Source: Methanocatella intestini
GTDB taxonomy: Archaea; Methanobacteriota; Methanobacteria; Methanobacteriales; Methanobacteriaceae
Direction: 5' to 3' (one strand)
Length of the DNA: 64,000 nt
NCBI RefSeq assembly: GCF_002252585.1
Contig: NZ_NQLD01000006.1
Part shown: one piece after another, positions 54,998-63,566 of the stretch
Layout of the letters: every line of letters starts with the position of its first letter
Numbering within the stretch: position 1 is the stretch's first letter
Program-made: the position numbers and the translations under genes
The notes under the pieces: model-generated
What the model saw: only the letters and a program-made list of their open reading frames with translations
What the model was told of the DNA's origin: nothing
Databases searched by the model: none

Positions 54998-55721
54998 TGA
55001 AACCTTCTTTCCTAATATCCTCAATAATCTCAGCAGGATTACCTGAACAAGCTATTTTACCATCCATTAAAACATGAGCTTTATCAGCACTTACAAAATT
55101 CAAAATATAACCTAAATGAGTAATTAAAAGACCGCTTCTTTTTCTAGAATCATGTTTTAAATCCTTATCAAGTAAAGTACCAATTTCACTAGCTATCAAT
55201 TCAACATTTTCAATATCCACACCGGAATCCGGCTCATCAAACATAGTGAAATCAGGCATTTGAGCAAGTAACTGTAAAATTTCAGAACGTTTAACTTCCC
55301 CTCCGGAAAATCCAAAATTAACATCCCTGTCTAAAAATTCATCATTAAATTTAAGTTTTTGAGCCAATTCCAACATTCTGGCATTTAACTGTTCATTAAT
55401 TTCTTGATGAGATTCAATTTTAAGCAAATCACGAACTGACACTCCACGAATAGATGGTGGAGATTGGAAACTTACTCCAATTCCTAATTGGACACGTTCA
55501 GCTGTAGTTAAATTAGTAATATCTTTACCTTTAAATTTAATTGTTCCATTAACTACATTATATTGTGGAAAACCAAGAATTGTTAAAAACAATGTACTTT
55601 TACCAGCACCATTCGGGCCTAAAAGAACATGAGTCTCCCCCTCATCAATTGAAAGATTAATATCCTTCAAAACTCTTTTGCCGGCCACTTCCACAGCCAA
55701 ATTTTCAATTTCGAGTAACAT
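54963..55721 (-). CDS. sufC: Fe-S cluster assembly ATPase SufC
   Basis: A 252-residue ABC ATPase without membrane segments. Walker A GPNGAGKSTLFLTILG, the SufC-like Q-loop VSFQSPPSIRGVSVRDLL, signature FSGGEVKRSEIL, Walker B FTMFDEPDSGVDIENVELIA and the switch His in LLITHLGYIL identify it. SufC with SufB/D forms the scaffold complex in which clusters assemble. The C-terminal GFNGCVECAQCIK adds three Cys that are unusual for SufC and partly lie in the overlap with sufB. AAGGTGAT precedes the ATG. Confidence 0.92.
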   Translation of the reverse strand: MLLEIENLAVEVAGKRVLKDINLSIDEGETHVLLGPNGAGKSTLFLTILGFPQYNVVNGTIKFKGKDITNLTTAERVQLGIGVSFQSPPSIRGVSVRDLLKIESHQEINEQLNARMLELAQKLKFNDEFLDRDVNFGFSGGEVKRSEILQLLAQMPDFTMFDEPDSGVDIENVELIASEIGTLLDKDLKHDSRKRSGLLITHLGYILNFVSADKAHVLMDGKIACSGNPAEIIEDIRKEGFNGCVECAQCIK

Positions 55722-55899
55722 CTTATCACCTTATTTAAAAAGACATAAATTATACAACACTATTACATTTAAATTAAGATATATAAATATGTTATAATTA
55801 TAAATCTTACATACAAATGTTTTTAAAAAAAAAGTTAATGCTCAACCAAAAAGAAGCAATTTAAATAAAAAAAATAGACATGGTAACTGAAAAATAATA

Positions 55900-56166
55900 T
55901 TATTCAGTTACAATAATGAATTCACCGACTTTTTCTACTTTAGCAAAAGGAACTAATAATATATCCCCATTTCTTTTAGCACCTTTAACATGAATATTGC
56001 GACCGCTTTCTACCCTAATAGCTATATCAACAATTTTTCCAGTTTTTTCGTTGATAATTAATTCATCTAAGACACCAAGAATACGAGCATTATTAGTAGC
56101 TACCTGATAATTTTTAATTTCACTCCATAACTTTTCTTCTCTTTTGGGAATTTGTTTATTTTCCAT
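55900..56166 (-). CDS. PRC-barrel domain protein
   Basis: An 88-residue protein with a single PRC-barrel-like beta domain (LGVLDELIINEKTGKIVDIAIRV...GDILLVPFAKVEKVGEFIIV). Such small proteins occur in many archaea and are thought to bind RNA or protein partners, with no firm function. I use ATG 56166 (MENKQIPKREEK) because GGTGATG lies in front; the open frame runs 35 codons further upstream into the cobY-like gene without a convincing start. The gene is last in the mtr-side cluster after cobY. Confidence 0.8.
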   Translation of the reverse strand: MENKQIPKREEKLWSEIKNYQVATNNARILGVLDELIINEKTGKIVDIAIRVESGRNIHVKGAKRNGDILLVPFAKVEKVGEFIIVTE

Positions 56167-56227
56167 CACATCACCTGACAAATTTTCATTAATTATATAA
56201 AATATTTTAATTTCATCATATTTAAAT

Positions 56228-56845
56228 TTAAATAGTTTTATTAATGAAAGCCTGATAAAATTTTTCAGCAACTATACTGTCTTTAAGGGTATTAATATTT
56301 AATGCCAATTCAATTTTAGGCAAAATAAGTTGCTCCTCCTCCTGAATTTCATTAACACTTCTTAAAACATTCAAACCAGAAGGTACACTGCCATTAAATT
56401 CATAGGAATATTCCAAATCTAATTTTTTAAAAATTTCAACAGGAACCTGAGTAGACAAAGAATCTTTAGCAGATTCCAAATATTTAGTCAATACAAAATC
56501 AATAGTTTCACCACTAATAAACGGTAAATCTGCATTAATAAATAATAAGATATCATTTTTTGATTCAGACTCAAAAAGAGTTAGAATATAAGACAAATCA
56601 TTTAAATAATCAATTCCACTAGTGTCTAAAATTTGAAAATTTCCATTTAATGATTCCAAATATTTGGTTGTTTCTTGAGTATGAGAACTTACAGCAATAA
56701 CAACATCTTCAACTAATTTAGATGAAGAAATATTATCAAGAACATATTTAATTAAAGGTTTGCCATGTAATTTAAATAGAGGTTTTTCAACATCAACTTT
56801 CAGACGAGTTCCCCTACCTCCAGCCATAACAATAGCATAAATCAT
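56228..56845 (-). CDS. cobY: Adenosylcobinamide-phosphate guanylyltransferase-like nucleotidyltransferase
   Basis: A protein of about 205 residues with the MobA/CobY-type nucleotidyltransferase fold. The N-terminal MAGGRGTRLKVDVEKPLFKLHGKPLIKYV carries the GTP loop and Lys residues, FINADLPFISGETIDFV the metal Asp, and a short C-terminal part follows. CobY is the archaeal replacement for bacterial CobU and activates cobinamide for cobamide assembly. The Mtr complex encoded upstream uses a corrinoid, so the location makes sense. The start is ATG 56845 (MIYAIVMAGG) with AAAGG; an upstream TTG is rejected. It is one gene after methanogenesis marker 14. Confidence 0.85.
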   Translation of the reverse strand: MIYAIVMAGGRGTRLKVDVEKPLFKLHGKPLIKYVLDNISSSKLVEDVVIAVSSHTQETTKYLESLNGNFQILDTSGIDYLNDLSYILTLFESESKNDILLFINADLPFISGETIDFVLTKYLESAKDSLSTQVPVEIFKKLDLEYSYEFNGSVPSGLNVLRSVNEIQEEEQLILPKIELALNINTLKDSIVAEKFYQAFINKTI

Positions 56846-56866
56846 GACAAAAACCTTTAGAATCAA

Positions 56867-58336
56867 TTATGCATATTTGCTGCCCTGTAATTTCATCCTC
56901 TTACCGAGAATACATTTTTGACCTTGGCAGCCCCCAATAGGTGATTTTTGAGTTCCCATAGAATTCATACAGCGAGCCATGATAGCTGAACCTAAAGCCA
57001 AACCGTCTTCAACAAATACAACTTTATCAAACTTATCCTGAACCGCTTCTAAAATAAGCTGTGGTTTACGTCCAGTAATACCTGCTCTTCCAGTAATACC
57101 TAATGCAGAACCTGGAGTAACAACATTTTCCTCAAATGCGACATCCAAAACACGTGTAACAATTTTAGTACTTACATAATCCATAGTAGACAATAATGTT
57201 GGAAGACCATCCCTGTCATAGAATTTAGCTCCAAGATCCATTAAATCTTCTAATTTATCACCATTAACACCTACATCACAACCAATTAAAGTTGTACCTG
57301 CATTTTCAGAAGCAACAGGATCTAATGGAACAGTACCGAATCTATCTACATCCATAGGAACTTTACGAATATCAATTAATTTATGAGCTTCTTCAGCATT
57401 AGCTTGAGCTTTTTTAGTATTGGCTTTCTTAATCAATTTATCAGAATACAAATCTAAAGCAGCTCCATTATTCTTATCAATTTCACCGGAACCTCTAGCT
57501 AAAGAATCACTAACTACACCAGCCAAACCTAAAAAATTACCTACAGTATTTGCATAAGGCTGATTATCATTAACAATACGGCCAGCTAATGTAGATCCGA
57601 AATCTAGAGAAATACATGGATTTCTATAATCAACATCAGTCCATTTAGCTCCTAATTTAATACCTGCAGTAACAAGTTCGCCTTCCATCTCATTTGCAAC
57701 AGTTTCCTTACCTTTAGGTGGAACAACACTAACTACAGCACCATCAAACATTACATTATTTAAAAGAGAATGTTTTTGCAATCTTTCAGGAAGTTGGGAA
57801 ACACTCATAGCAGGAGACATTTTTCTTGGTGGGATGCCTGCATCTAAACAGCCGTCAGCTAATGCAATAACTAATTGGCCTGCTTCTTCAGCAGTAGCAA
57901 AACCTGCGGTTACACCAGTAGATCTAACTACAAAATCCAAATCATTATCTTTATCAACATGAGCTTTTTTTAAAGATTCCAAAACCGTATCTTTAATTAA
58001 ATCAGCAACAGCTTCTTTTGAAAGTTCAATACCCCAAACAGTTTTACCAAAAACTTCTTCATTAGGTTTAGGCGGACGAATATCTCTAGTCATTTTCACT
58101 GTTTTATTGAGCAGATAACATTCACTAGTGTTTAAATTAGTAGCCATAACAATACATTTGGTTGTAGTGTTACCTAACTCTACAGAAGCAGTTACATAAA
58201 AAACATCTGGTTTTTTAACAGCACCAGGACTTTGCGGTCCAGCCCTATTAGCTCTCAAAGAATCTAAATTTCCTTCATGAGACTTAGCTATTATAGGTTT
58301 AGGACCTTTATTAAAAATTTTACCTAAAAAAGACAT
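56867..58336 (-). CDS. Methanogenesis marker protein 14
   Basis: A 489-residue protein of the methanogenesis marker 14 family, found in methanogens beside or near mtr. It looks like an actin/Hsp70/acetate-kinase-type fold: VTASVELGNTTTKCIVMAT resembles a phosphate-1 motif, and CISLDFGSTLAGRIV a phosphate-2 motif, with GLALGSAIMARCMN at the end. The C-terminus has clustered Cys (IGGCQGQKCILGKR). Such folds activate corrinoid or radical enzymes, so a role in activating or repairing the Mtr corrinoid is possible; this is inference. TGAGG precedes the ATG. It lies 116 bases after mtrH, past the operon terminator. Confidence 0.88.
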   Translation of the reverse strand: MSFLGKIFNKGPKPIIAKSHEGNLDSLRANRAGPQSPGAVKKPDVFYVTASVELGNTTTKCIVMATNLNTSECYLLNKTVKMTRDIRPPKPNEEVFGKTVWGIELSKEAVADLIKDTVLESLKKAHVDKDNDLDFVVRSTGVTAGFATAEEAGQLVIALADGCLDAGIPPRKMSPAMSVSQLPERLQKHSLLNNVMFDGAVVSVVPPKGKETVANEMEGELVTAGIKLGAKWTDVDYRNPCISLDFGSTLAGRIVNDNQPYANTVGNFLGLAGVVSDSLARGSGEIDKNNGAALDLYSDKLIKKANTKKAQANAEEAHKLIDIRKVPMDVDRFGTVPLDPVASENAGTTLIGCDVGVNGDKLEDLMDLGAKFYDRDGLPTLLSTMDYVSTKIVTRVLDVAFEENVVTPGSALGITGRAGITGRKPQLILEAVQDKFDKVVFVEDGLALGSAIMARCMNSMGTQKSPIGGCQGQKCILGKRMKLQGSKYA

Positions 58337-58432
58337 TATTCAAACCTCAATAAACTGTATTAAAAGTTAGTTAATAATATCTTTTTATAATAATATAAAT
58401 CTTATTAAATGAATTTGAAAAAAAGTAAGAGA

Positions 58433-58456
58433 ATAGATTAGAATAAACTAATCTAT
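58433..58456 (-). terminator. Hairpin terminator of the mtr operon
   Basis: ATAGATTAG (58433-58441) and CTAATCTAT (58448-58456) form a perfect 9-bp stem with a 6-base loop, followed on the minus strand by TCTCTTACTTTTTTTC. The stem includes the mtrH stop codon TAG (58453-58455). Confidence 0.75.
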
Positions 58457-59391
58457 ACTAATTTGTTGATTGGGTGATCTTCAACAGCTTCAGTACCGAA
58501 GTCAGCAGCTGCTTCTGCAATGAACATATCAGTTTGTGCTACAGCAGGGAATGCTATTTTAGCGTTATCGATAGGTCCAAAGAGAACGAAGTCTCCACCA
58601 GTCATAACTTGAACAATGTTTGCACCAATATCACAAACAGTGTAAGCAGTTTTGTTTCCAGCTTTTTTGTAGTCTCTTAACCAATCCCAAGCAGAAGGTA
58701 CATTGTGAATACCAGAACCTACTGGATATCCCCATTTAGCTTTTTCTGCAAAAGTAGTTTTTGCAGCAATACCTGCACCTTGTCCTAATGGAGTAACTGC
58801 AGTATCCATCATGAACTTGTCGATACCACAATCAGCAGCTACTTCAAGTAAACCTTTTTCGTAAGCCCCATCATCTCCGTTTTCCCACATTGCCATTTTA
58901 CCGTCAACGGTAGCATTCATTGGGTTGAAACCTAAGATAATGGAAGCAGAGATATCAGTTTCTGCAAGAGCATCCAATTCTGATTTATCTGCAGCCATGT
59001 TGATGGAGTTGTAAATAGCTCTTTCAGTTAAACCAACTTCATCAGCATATTGTGCACCAGCAACTCTAGCATCACCGGAAGTAGAATCTATAAGGAATGG
59101 TTTATCACAGATATCACCAATGTACTCAATGTATTTTACAATAGCTTCTTCAGTTTGACCGAAAACTTGTACAATACATGGGTTACCTGTTACATCAGAC
59201 ATTTCAACCATGTCATTAACTAAAGATTCTGCTCTACTTTTATCAAAATCACCTGTTAATTCATCACTAATAATATTGTGTCCACCGTAGAAAATAGTAC
59301 CTGCTAATACAGTAGGATATTCCCCTGGTTGACCTCCCATTTTTACACCAGCAAAGTCAAATACAACTTGCTCTTTATCAAATCTAAACAT
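58453..59391 (-). CDS. mtrH: Tetrahydromethanopterin S-methyltransferase subunit H
   Basis: A 312-residue TIM-barrel methyltransferase subunit. It moves the methyl group from methyl-tetrahydromethanopterin to the corrinoid on MtrA. The N-terminal FRFDKEQVVFDFAGVKMGGQPGEYPTVLAG, FLIDSTSGDARVAGA and CDIGANIVQVMTGGDFVLFGPI segments are characteristic. Its relation to CobH/MetH-type methyltransferases fits the role. AGGAGG lies before the ATG. It is the last mtr gene, and its stop codon forms part of the operon terminator. Confidence 0.97.
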   Translation of the reverse strand: MFRFDKEQVVFDFAGVKMGGQPGEYPTVLAGTIFYGGHNIISDELTGDFDKSRAESLVNDMVEMSDVTGNPCIVQVFGQTEEAIVKYIEYIGDICDKPFLIDSTSGDARVAGAQYADEVGLTERAIYNSINMAADKSELDALAETDISASIILGFNPMNATVDGKMAMWENGDDGAYEKGLLEVAADCGIDKFMMDTAVTPLGQGAGIAAKTTFAEKAKWGYPVGSGIHNVPSAWDWLRDYKKAGNKTAYTVCDIGANIVQVMTGGDFVLFGPIDNAKIAFPAVAQTDMFIAEAAADFGTEAVEDHPINKLV

Positions 59392-59403
59392 TACGCAATC
59401 CTC

Positions 59404-59646
59404 CTATAATATAGCAGCTATTAATGTAAGTAAATTGAATTTCATAACTACTACTAAAATTAATAAACCGATTATTAAACCGTATAAAATACCAACATCT
59501 CTACCTGTTTGTTGACCTAAACGTTGATAATATTCCCCCACAGTAAAATCCACTTTTTCTTCAGCATCATCTAATTTAGCGATGATATCTTTTAAATCAT
59601 CTGATGAAACCATTACTTGAGGTATTGATTTTTCTTCATCACTCAT
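59404..59646 (-). CDS. mtrG: Tetrahydromethanopterin S-methyltransferase subunit G
   Basis: An 80-residue subunit with an acidic cytoplasmic N-terminus (SDEEKSIPQVMVSSDDL), a short helical part (QRLGQQTGRDVGILYGL) and one C-terminal membrane helix (IIGLLILVVVMKFNLLTLIAAIL). It belongs to the stalk of the sodium-pumping methyltransferase. It lies 12 bases from both mtrF and mtrH. Confidence 0.95.
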   Translation of the reverse strand: MSDEEKSIPQVMVSSDDLKDIIAKLDDAEEKVDFTVGEYYQRLGQQTGRDVGILYGLIIGLLILVVVMKFNLLTLIAAIL

Positions 59647-59658
59647 ATATAAACACCT

Positions 59659-59865
59659 CTACATTCCACATAATTTTACAATAGCAGGAATAAGAACTAG
59701 TAAAATAACAGCTAAAAGAATACCAATAGCGAAACCTTGAGTCCTAGTTGCTAATAACCCTGCGAAAAGTTTTCCTTCCCTTGCAATGAGTTTTGAACTG
59801 TAATCAGCATCTTCAGAAGCATTTTTAATGCCGTTTATATTAGGTTTATTAGAAATTTGTACCAT
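59659..59865 (-). CDS. mtrF: Tetrahydromethanopterin S-methyltransferase subunit F
   Basis: A 68-residue small subunit with a polar N-terminus (NKPNINGIKNASEDADYSSKL), the conserved RTQGFAIG segment (actual TRTQGFAIGILLAVILL), and one C-terminal membrane helix ending in VKLCGM. It resembles the C-terminal part of MtrA. AGGAGG lies before its start, and 12-13 bases separate it from mtrA and mtrG. Confidence 0.93.
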   Translation of the reverse strand: MVQISNKPNINGIKNASEDADYSSKLIAREGKLFAGLLATRTQGFAIGILLAVILLVLIPAIVKLCGM

Positions 59866-59878
59866 ATTTCATGCCTCC

Positions 59879-60598
59879 TTAAATTAGACCTAAGAATAAA
59901 GCTCCAATTACTAAAGAGAATGCTAAACCAATCATAATACCTTGAACTTTACCAGCATAATTACCTGCAAGGTTTCTTTGAATTGATCCTACCATATCTA
60001 TTTTAGTATTGATATTTCTCATTCTTGCTTCAATGAGAGCAGTTTCAGCTGAAACAACTTTAATTTCTTCTCCTTCATCTTCATCTCCATCGTCACCTTC
60101 GACAGAAATAACCATTGCTTCTTCTTCAAAAGCACCAGGGTCTTTTTCAACACATTCATTAATTTTAGCTTGGATTGCTCCAACATCTTCAGTGTCAATT
60201 AAATCAACAATTTCTAATTGTTGTTGGAATCTTTCAACACCATCTAAAGGAACATTTTCAACAAAAGGAATTGCACCAGTTGCTCCAATAATTTTCTTTT
60301 TATCAGGGTCTGCACCATTTTCATGTAATGCTTTGAAAGATTGGCCTGTAATATGACCTTGTACTTCAGCACCTGCTAAAATTAAGAAACGGATATTAGG
60401 ATTAGATATAATGTTTGCAACAACTTTTTCTACACCTAAATTTTCTGTTTTACATGGACCTGCGATTGCTGCTCCAGAAAGTTCTGCTTCAATATGTGAA
60501 GCTAATGTTGTTACTGCAACAGGACTTTCAGGATCTCCTACAATGTAGTCCCCACTAATAACCGGCCAGCCAGCTGCTGGTTCTTTTTTATCAGCCAT
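59879..60598 (-). CDS. mtrA: Tetrahydromethanopterin S-methyltransferase subunit A (corrinoid subunit)
   Basis: A 239-residue subunit that carries the cobamide accepting the methyl group from MtrH before transfer to coenzyme M. The corrinoid-binding His82 lies in GAEVQGHITGQSF, matching the conserved axial His of the family, after VTTLASHIEAELSGAAIAGPCKTEN-type sequence. An acidic linker (EGDDGDEDEGEE) separates the domain from a C-terminal membrane anchor (GIMIGLAFSLVIGALFLGLI). Its start directly abuts the mtrB stop. Confidence 0.97.
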   Translation of the reverse strand: MADKKEPAAGWPVISGDYIVGDPESPVAVTTLASHIEAELSGAAIAGPCKTENLGVEKVVANIISNPNIRFLILAGAEVQGHITGQSFKALHENGADPDKKKIIGATGAIPFVENVPLDGVERFQQQLEIVDLIDTEDVGAIQAKINECVEKDPGAFEEEAMVISVEGDDGDEDEGEEIKVVSAETALIEARMRNINTKIDMVGSIQRNLAGNYAGKVQGIMIGLAFSLVIGALFLGLI

Positions 60599-60928
60599 CT
60601 ATAAAACCCCCCATCTCATTAAAAGTGGTAATGCAGCAAATATAATAAATGATGCTAATAAAAATCCATAAACAACATTAGTTAACATACCAGCAGTAAA
60701 ATAAGAACCATCCCTTCCAGGATAAGCACCAACAGGACTAGTATAAGGATCTAAAGAGCTTATTAACTCATCAGCAGCACCTTGAATTTTTGCTACTTCT
60801 TCATTTACTTCATCCATAGATAAAAGGATAACTCCCCCACCTAAAGATGCTCCAATAACACCTGAAACTGGATCTAAAGCAAGATTCATATCAGGTACAA
60901 TTTGAATCATAGGTAACATTTGAGCCAT
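60599..60928 (-). CDS. mtrB: Tetrahydromethanopterin S-methyltransferase subunit B
   Basis: A 109-residue small subunit. It has an N-terminal MLPMIQIVPDMNLALDPVSGVIGASLGGGVIL and a single C-terminal membrane helix (FLLASFIIFAALPLLMRWGVL). It belongs to the stalk of the complex. It lies between mtrC (15 bases) and mtrA (0 bases). Confidence 0.95.
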   Translation of the reverse strand: MAQMLPMIQIVPDMNLALDPVSGVIGASLGGGVILLSMDEVNEEVAKIQGAADELISSLDPYTSPVGAYPGRDGSYFTAGMLTNVVYGFLLASFIIFAALPLLMRWGVL

Positions 60929-60943
60929 ACATAAAACCTCCTA

Positions 60944-61768
60944 TCATTCCTCTACTTTTGGCCATAAACCAGCCCATTTAACTGAAGCTGCAGCATCATA
61001 TGAAGCTTTAACAAATGCTCTGAAAGAGATAATCCATCCGATTAAACCAACAATGAATACAGCTAACCAACCGAATACGTCACCTGCAACAGATGATACT
61101 AAACCAGTAATCATCATAGATAAAAATGCAGTTGAAGTAGCACATTTAAGAGTCCTGGATTGATCTTCATTTGGACCTAAACATGCATTGAAAGGATGTT
61201 GAATTGCCATAGTACACATTATAAAGAATAATGCAATGAACCCGTTAGCTACAACATGGTTGAAAATATCAGTAGCATCGTAAGATCCAGTTACAGCAGC
61301 AGATAAACCTAAAACAGATAAAGCACCTGCACCTGCAATTTCAGCAGTACATCTTACCATAATTGGGATTTTCATTCCAACAATTTTAGTAGCAATTAAA
61401 CCTACAATAGTTGCAATAATCATAGCAAATATTAAACCTATAACAGGTCCTAAAGTACTCATCATAGGGATATCTGGGAATATGAAACCTAAAGCAAGAC
61501 CAGCTAAAACACCAATAATACTAATGGATAAACACATGTAACCAATAGAAGGAACACCAGTACCTAAACCATAACTTGCTACACTACGAATAGCATTAGC
61601 TCCCCATACAGTAGCACATACAGTACCAAGACCTGCAAGAACAGGACCTATAATACCATTAATATTACATAAGTAAATACCTAATAATCCGCCAACAATA
61701 CCTAAAATCAATAAATGATTACCATTAATTGAACTATGTGCACCATCAGCACTTCCACCAGCAGACAT
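60944..61768 (-). CDS. mtrC: Tetrahydromethanopterin S-methyltransferase subunit C
   Basis: A 274-residue integral membrane subunit with about seven or eight helices. Together with MtrD and MtrE it forms the sodium-conducting membrane part. The N-terminal SAGGSADGAHSSINGNHLLILGIVGGLLG and MSTLGPVIGLIFAMIIATIVG are recognised. Its ribosome binding site GGAGG is formed by the last codons of mtrD, one base before mtrC starts, so the two are coupled. Confidence 0.97.
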   Translation of the reverse strand: MSAGGSADGAHSSINGNHLLILGIVGGLLGIYLCNINGIIGPVLAGLGTVCATVWGANAIRSVASYGLGTGVPSIGYMCLSISIIGVLAGLALGFIFPDIPMMSTLGPVIGLIFAMIIATIVGLIATKIVGMKIPIMVRCTAEIAGAGALSVLGLSAAVTGSYDATDIFNHVVANGFIALFFIMCTMAIQHPFNACLGPNEDQSRTLKCATSTAFLSMMITGLVSSVAGDVFGWLAVFIVGLIGWIISFRAFVKASYDAAASVKWAGLWPKVEE

Positions 61769-61769
61769 T

Positions 61770-62471
61770 TTAAATACCTCCAGTTAATAATACACAGAAT
61801 ATTCCGACTACAACTGATGCTATAGCACAAGCTAATGCTCCAGTACCAATCCTTTTAAATTTAGGATCATGCATACCTTCAATGGTACCACCAATATTAT
61901 AAGAAGCAATAACAGAGTTAATAAAGAAAACACCAGTACCTAACATAGCAGCTAAACCAATACTTACAGCAGCACTAGAGAAATAAGAAGCAGATTGTAC
62001 AGCATCATAAATAGCATAATAGATTAAACCTCCTCCAAAACCACCGAAAGCAGCACCTATAAGACCACTAATGAAACATACACATGGAACACCGTGTCCT
62101 TCAGTACCTGGAGTTTTATATTTCTCTTGATTACGTTTAGTAATAGGGTCAACTACGGTTTTAGATGCTGCAGGTACAATACCTACACCATATACATAAA
62201 TATAATTAGCAATAAGCATGGTGATAGCTAACATAATCATAGCACCTACTGCACCACCAATACCAACTATAATCCAAGGTTGACCTGTCATAGTAGCTGC
62301 ACCAATAAGACCTGTTAAACCTGCACCAGCAGCTAACATAGCAGTACCAGTACCTACACCAGTAGCTGTTGCCATAGCTGCAGGAGCTCCTCCTACAGGA
62401 ATAAAGTGCACACCTGCACCAATCATAACACCGCCTATAGCGACAAATAAAATAATTGAAATTGGATCCAT
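61770..62471 (-). CDS. mtrD: Tetrahydromethanopterin S-methyltransferase subunit D
   Basis: A 233-residue integral membrane subunit with about six helices. I start at ATG 62471 (MDPISIILFVAIGG) because GGAGG lies 9 bases upstream; an extended frame to 62498 adds MRKNKEVSI without support. The GVHFIPVGGAPAAMATATGVGTG segment and conserved HGVPCVCFISGLIGAAFGGFGGG identify it. It works with MtrC and MtrE in sodium translocation. The last codons encode the mtrC ribosome binding site. Confidence 0.96.
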   Translation of the reverse strand: MDPISIILFVAIGGVMIGAGVHFIPVGGAPAAMATATGVGTGTAMLAAGAGLTGLIGAATMTGQPWIIVGIGGAVGAMIMLAITMLIANYIYVYGVGIVPAASKTVVDPITKRNQEKYKTPGTEGHGVPCVCFISGLIGAAFGGFGGGLIYYAIYDAVQSASYFSSAAVSIGLAAMLGTGVFFINSVIASYNIGGTIEGMHDPKFKRIGTGALACAIASVVVGIFCVLLTGGI

Positions 62472-62484
62472 AATCGAAACCTCC

Positions 62485-63366
62485 TTATTCTTCCTCATAT
62501 GGTCCGTATTGTTTTCTTGCGAATCTTTCTAATTTGTCGTTCATTAATATTAAAATAAGAACAATAATGAAACCAACAACTAATCCGCCGTATAATCCAA
62601 ATACAACTGAATTCCAGAAACTAAAGAATACTACAAGACCGAAACATAAACCTGTTAAAGGTCCACCAAATTTAACACAGAAATTACCTACATCAAGGGA
62701 ATTTTTTGCTCCCATTGGTGCTTTAGTAACTATATCTCCTTGAATAGCTACAGGAGTTCCTCCACCAAATTCGAATTTTTGATATTCACTTTCAGCACCG
62801 TAGTGAACATCCCCAGTTGAAGAACCGATAGCTCCAAGAGTAATACCCCAAAGCACTGCTAAAAGTGGTAATGGGAATGCGTGTAACGGAGTACCATTTA
62901 ATGGAATAGTCATTAAATATGAAACTCCAACAAGACAAAATGTAGTTATAAATCCATGTCCAGCAATAGGTCCTAAAGATTGAGTCAATACATCCATAAA
63001 TAATGGTTGTTCAAATTGAGATTGACCAACAATCCTACCCATGTGAGCAGTAATAGTATAAATACTGTGAACAAAAGCAGCGACACAAGAACCTGCTGCA
63101 ATAGCAAATAAATCATTAGTAATTCCTAAAGTCATTAATACATATGCAATAGATCCAGCAACACCACACCAAACACCATAAGCGACTGGTTCACCAGAAG
63201 CCGCTTTGTTTATCATACGATGTAAATGTCCCATTTGAGGAGCAAGTTGAACTTGAGAGTTAGGGTTACTTTGAGAACCAATATCAGACTCAATATCCTC
63301 AGCAGCACCACCAATAGTTGCAACTGCACCCATTAATGCGACAACACCTAATGTTATAGGGTCCAT
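62485..63366 (-). CDS. mtrE: Tetrahydromethanopterin S-methyltransferase subunit E
   Basis: A 293-residue integral membrane subunit, the first gene of mtrEDCBAFGH. I start at ATG 63366 (MDPITLGVVALMG) because GAGGAAAAAATT lies in front; the frame extends 12 codons upstream without good signal. MtrE holds a conserved Asp in a membrane helix that is thought to take part in the sodium path. Typical segments are AEDIESDIGSQSNPNSQVQLAPQMGHLHRMINKA and TGDVHYGAESEYQKFEFGGGTPVA. The upstream leader has a hairpin and then a damaged transposase. Confidence 0.96.
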   Translation of the reverse strand: MDPITLGVVALMGAVATIGGAAEDIESDIGSQSNPNSQVQLAPQMGHLHRMINKAASGEPVAYGVWCGVAGSIAYVLMTLGITNDLFAIAAGSCVAAFVHSIYTITAHMGRIVGQSQFEQPLFMDVLTQSLGPIAGHGFITTFCLVGVSYLMTIPLNGTPLHAFPLPLLAVLWGITLGAIGSSTGDVHYGAESEYQKFEFGGGTPVAIQGDIVTKAPMGAKNSLDVGNFCVKFGGPLTGLCFGLVVFFSFWNSVVFGLYGGLVVGFIIVLILILMNDKLERFARKQYGPYEEE

Positions 63367-63566
63367 AATTTTTTCCTCCATATTTTTTATTAAATTGATC
63401 ATTTAATAAACGTGATATATATCCCATAATGAATATATGTAGTAAATTATGATTTTTATTCCATATAAAAATCAATTAAATGATACCAACAGAATTTTTT
63501 TCTATTGATACTTAACTTTCTTTCAATATTAATATAAATATTTTACTAAAAAATTTTAAGGCACTG
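63367..63566 (-). promoter_or_regulatory. mtr leader and promoter region with hairpin
   Basis: About 200 bases separate the mtrE start from the transposase remnant. On the minus strand AAAATATTTATATTAAT (about 63527-63543) is a TATA-like element. Downstream an 11-bp stem (63484-63494 with 63500-63510, two G-U pairs, loop of 5 A in the minus-strand RNA) lies in what would be the leader. GATATATATC (near 63414-63423) is a short palindrome. The operon therefore seems to have its own promoter. Confidence 0.5.

Noticed and set aside
54997..55024. TTG start at 55024 for the sufB-like gene
   Set aside because: The ATG at 54997 has a better placed GAAGG and gives a usual N-terminus; the TTG extension lies fully inside sufC.
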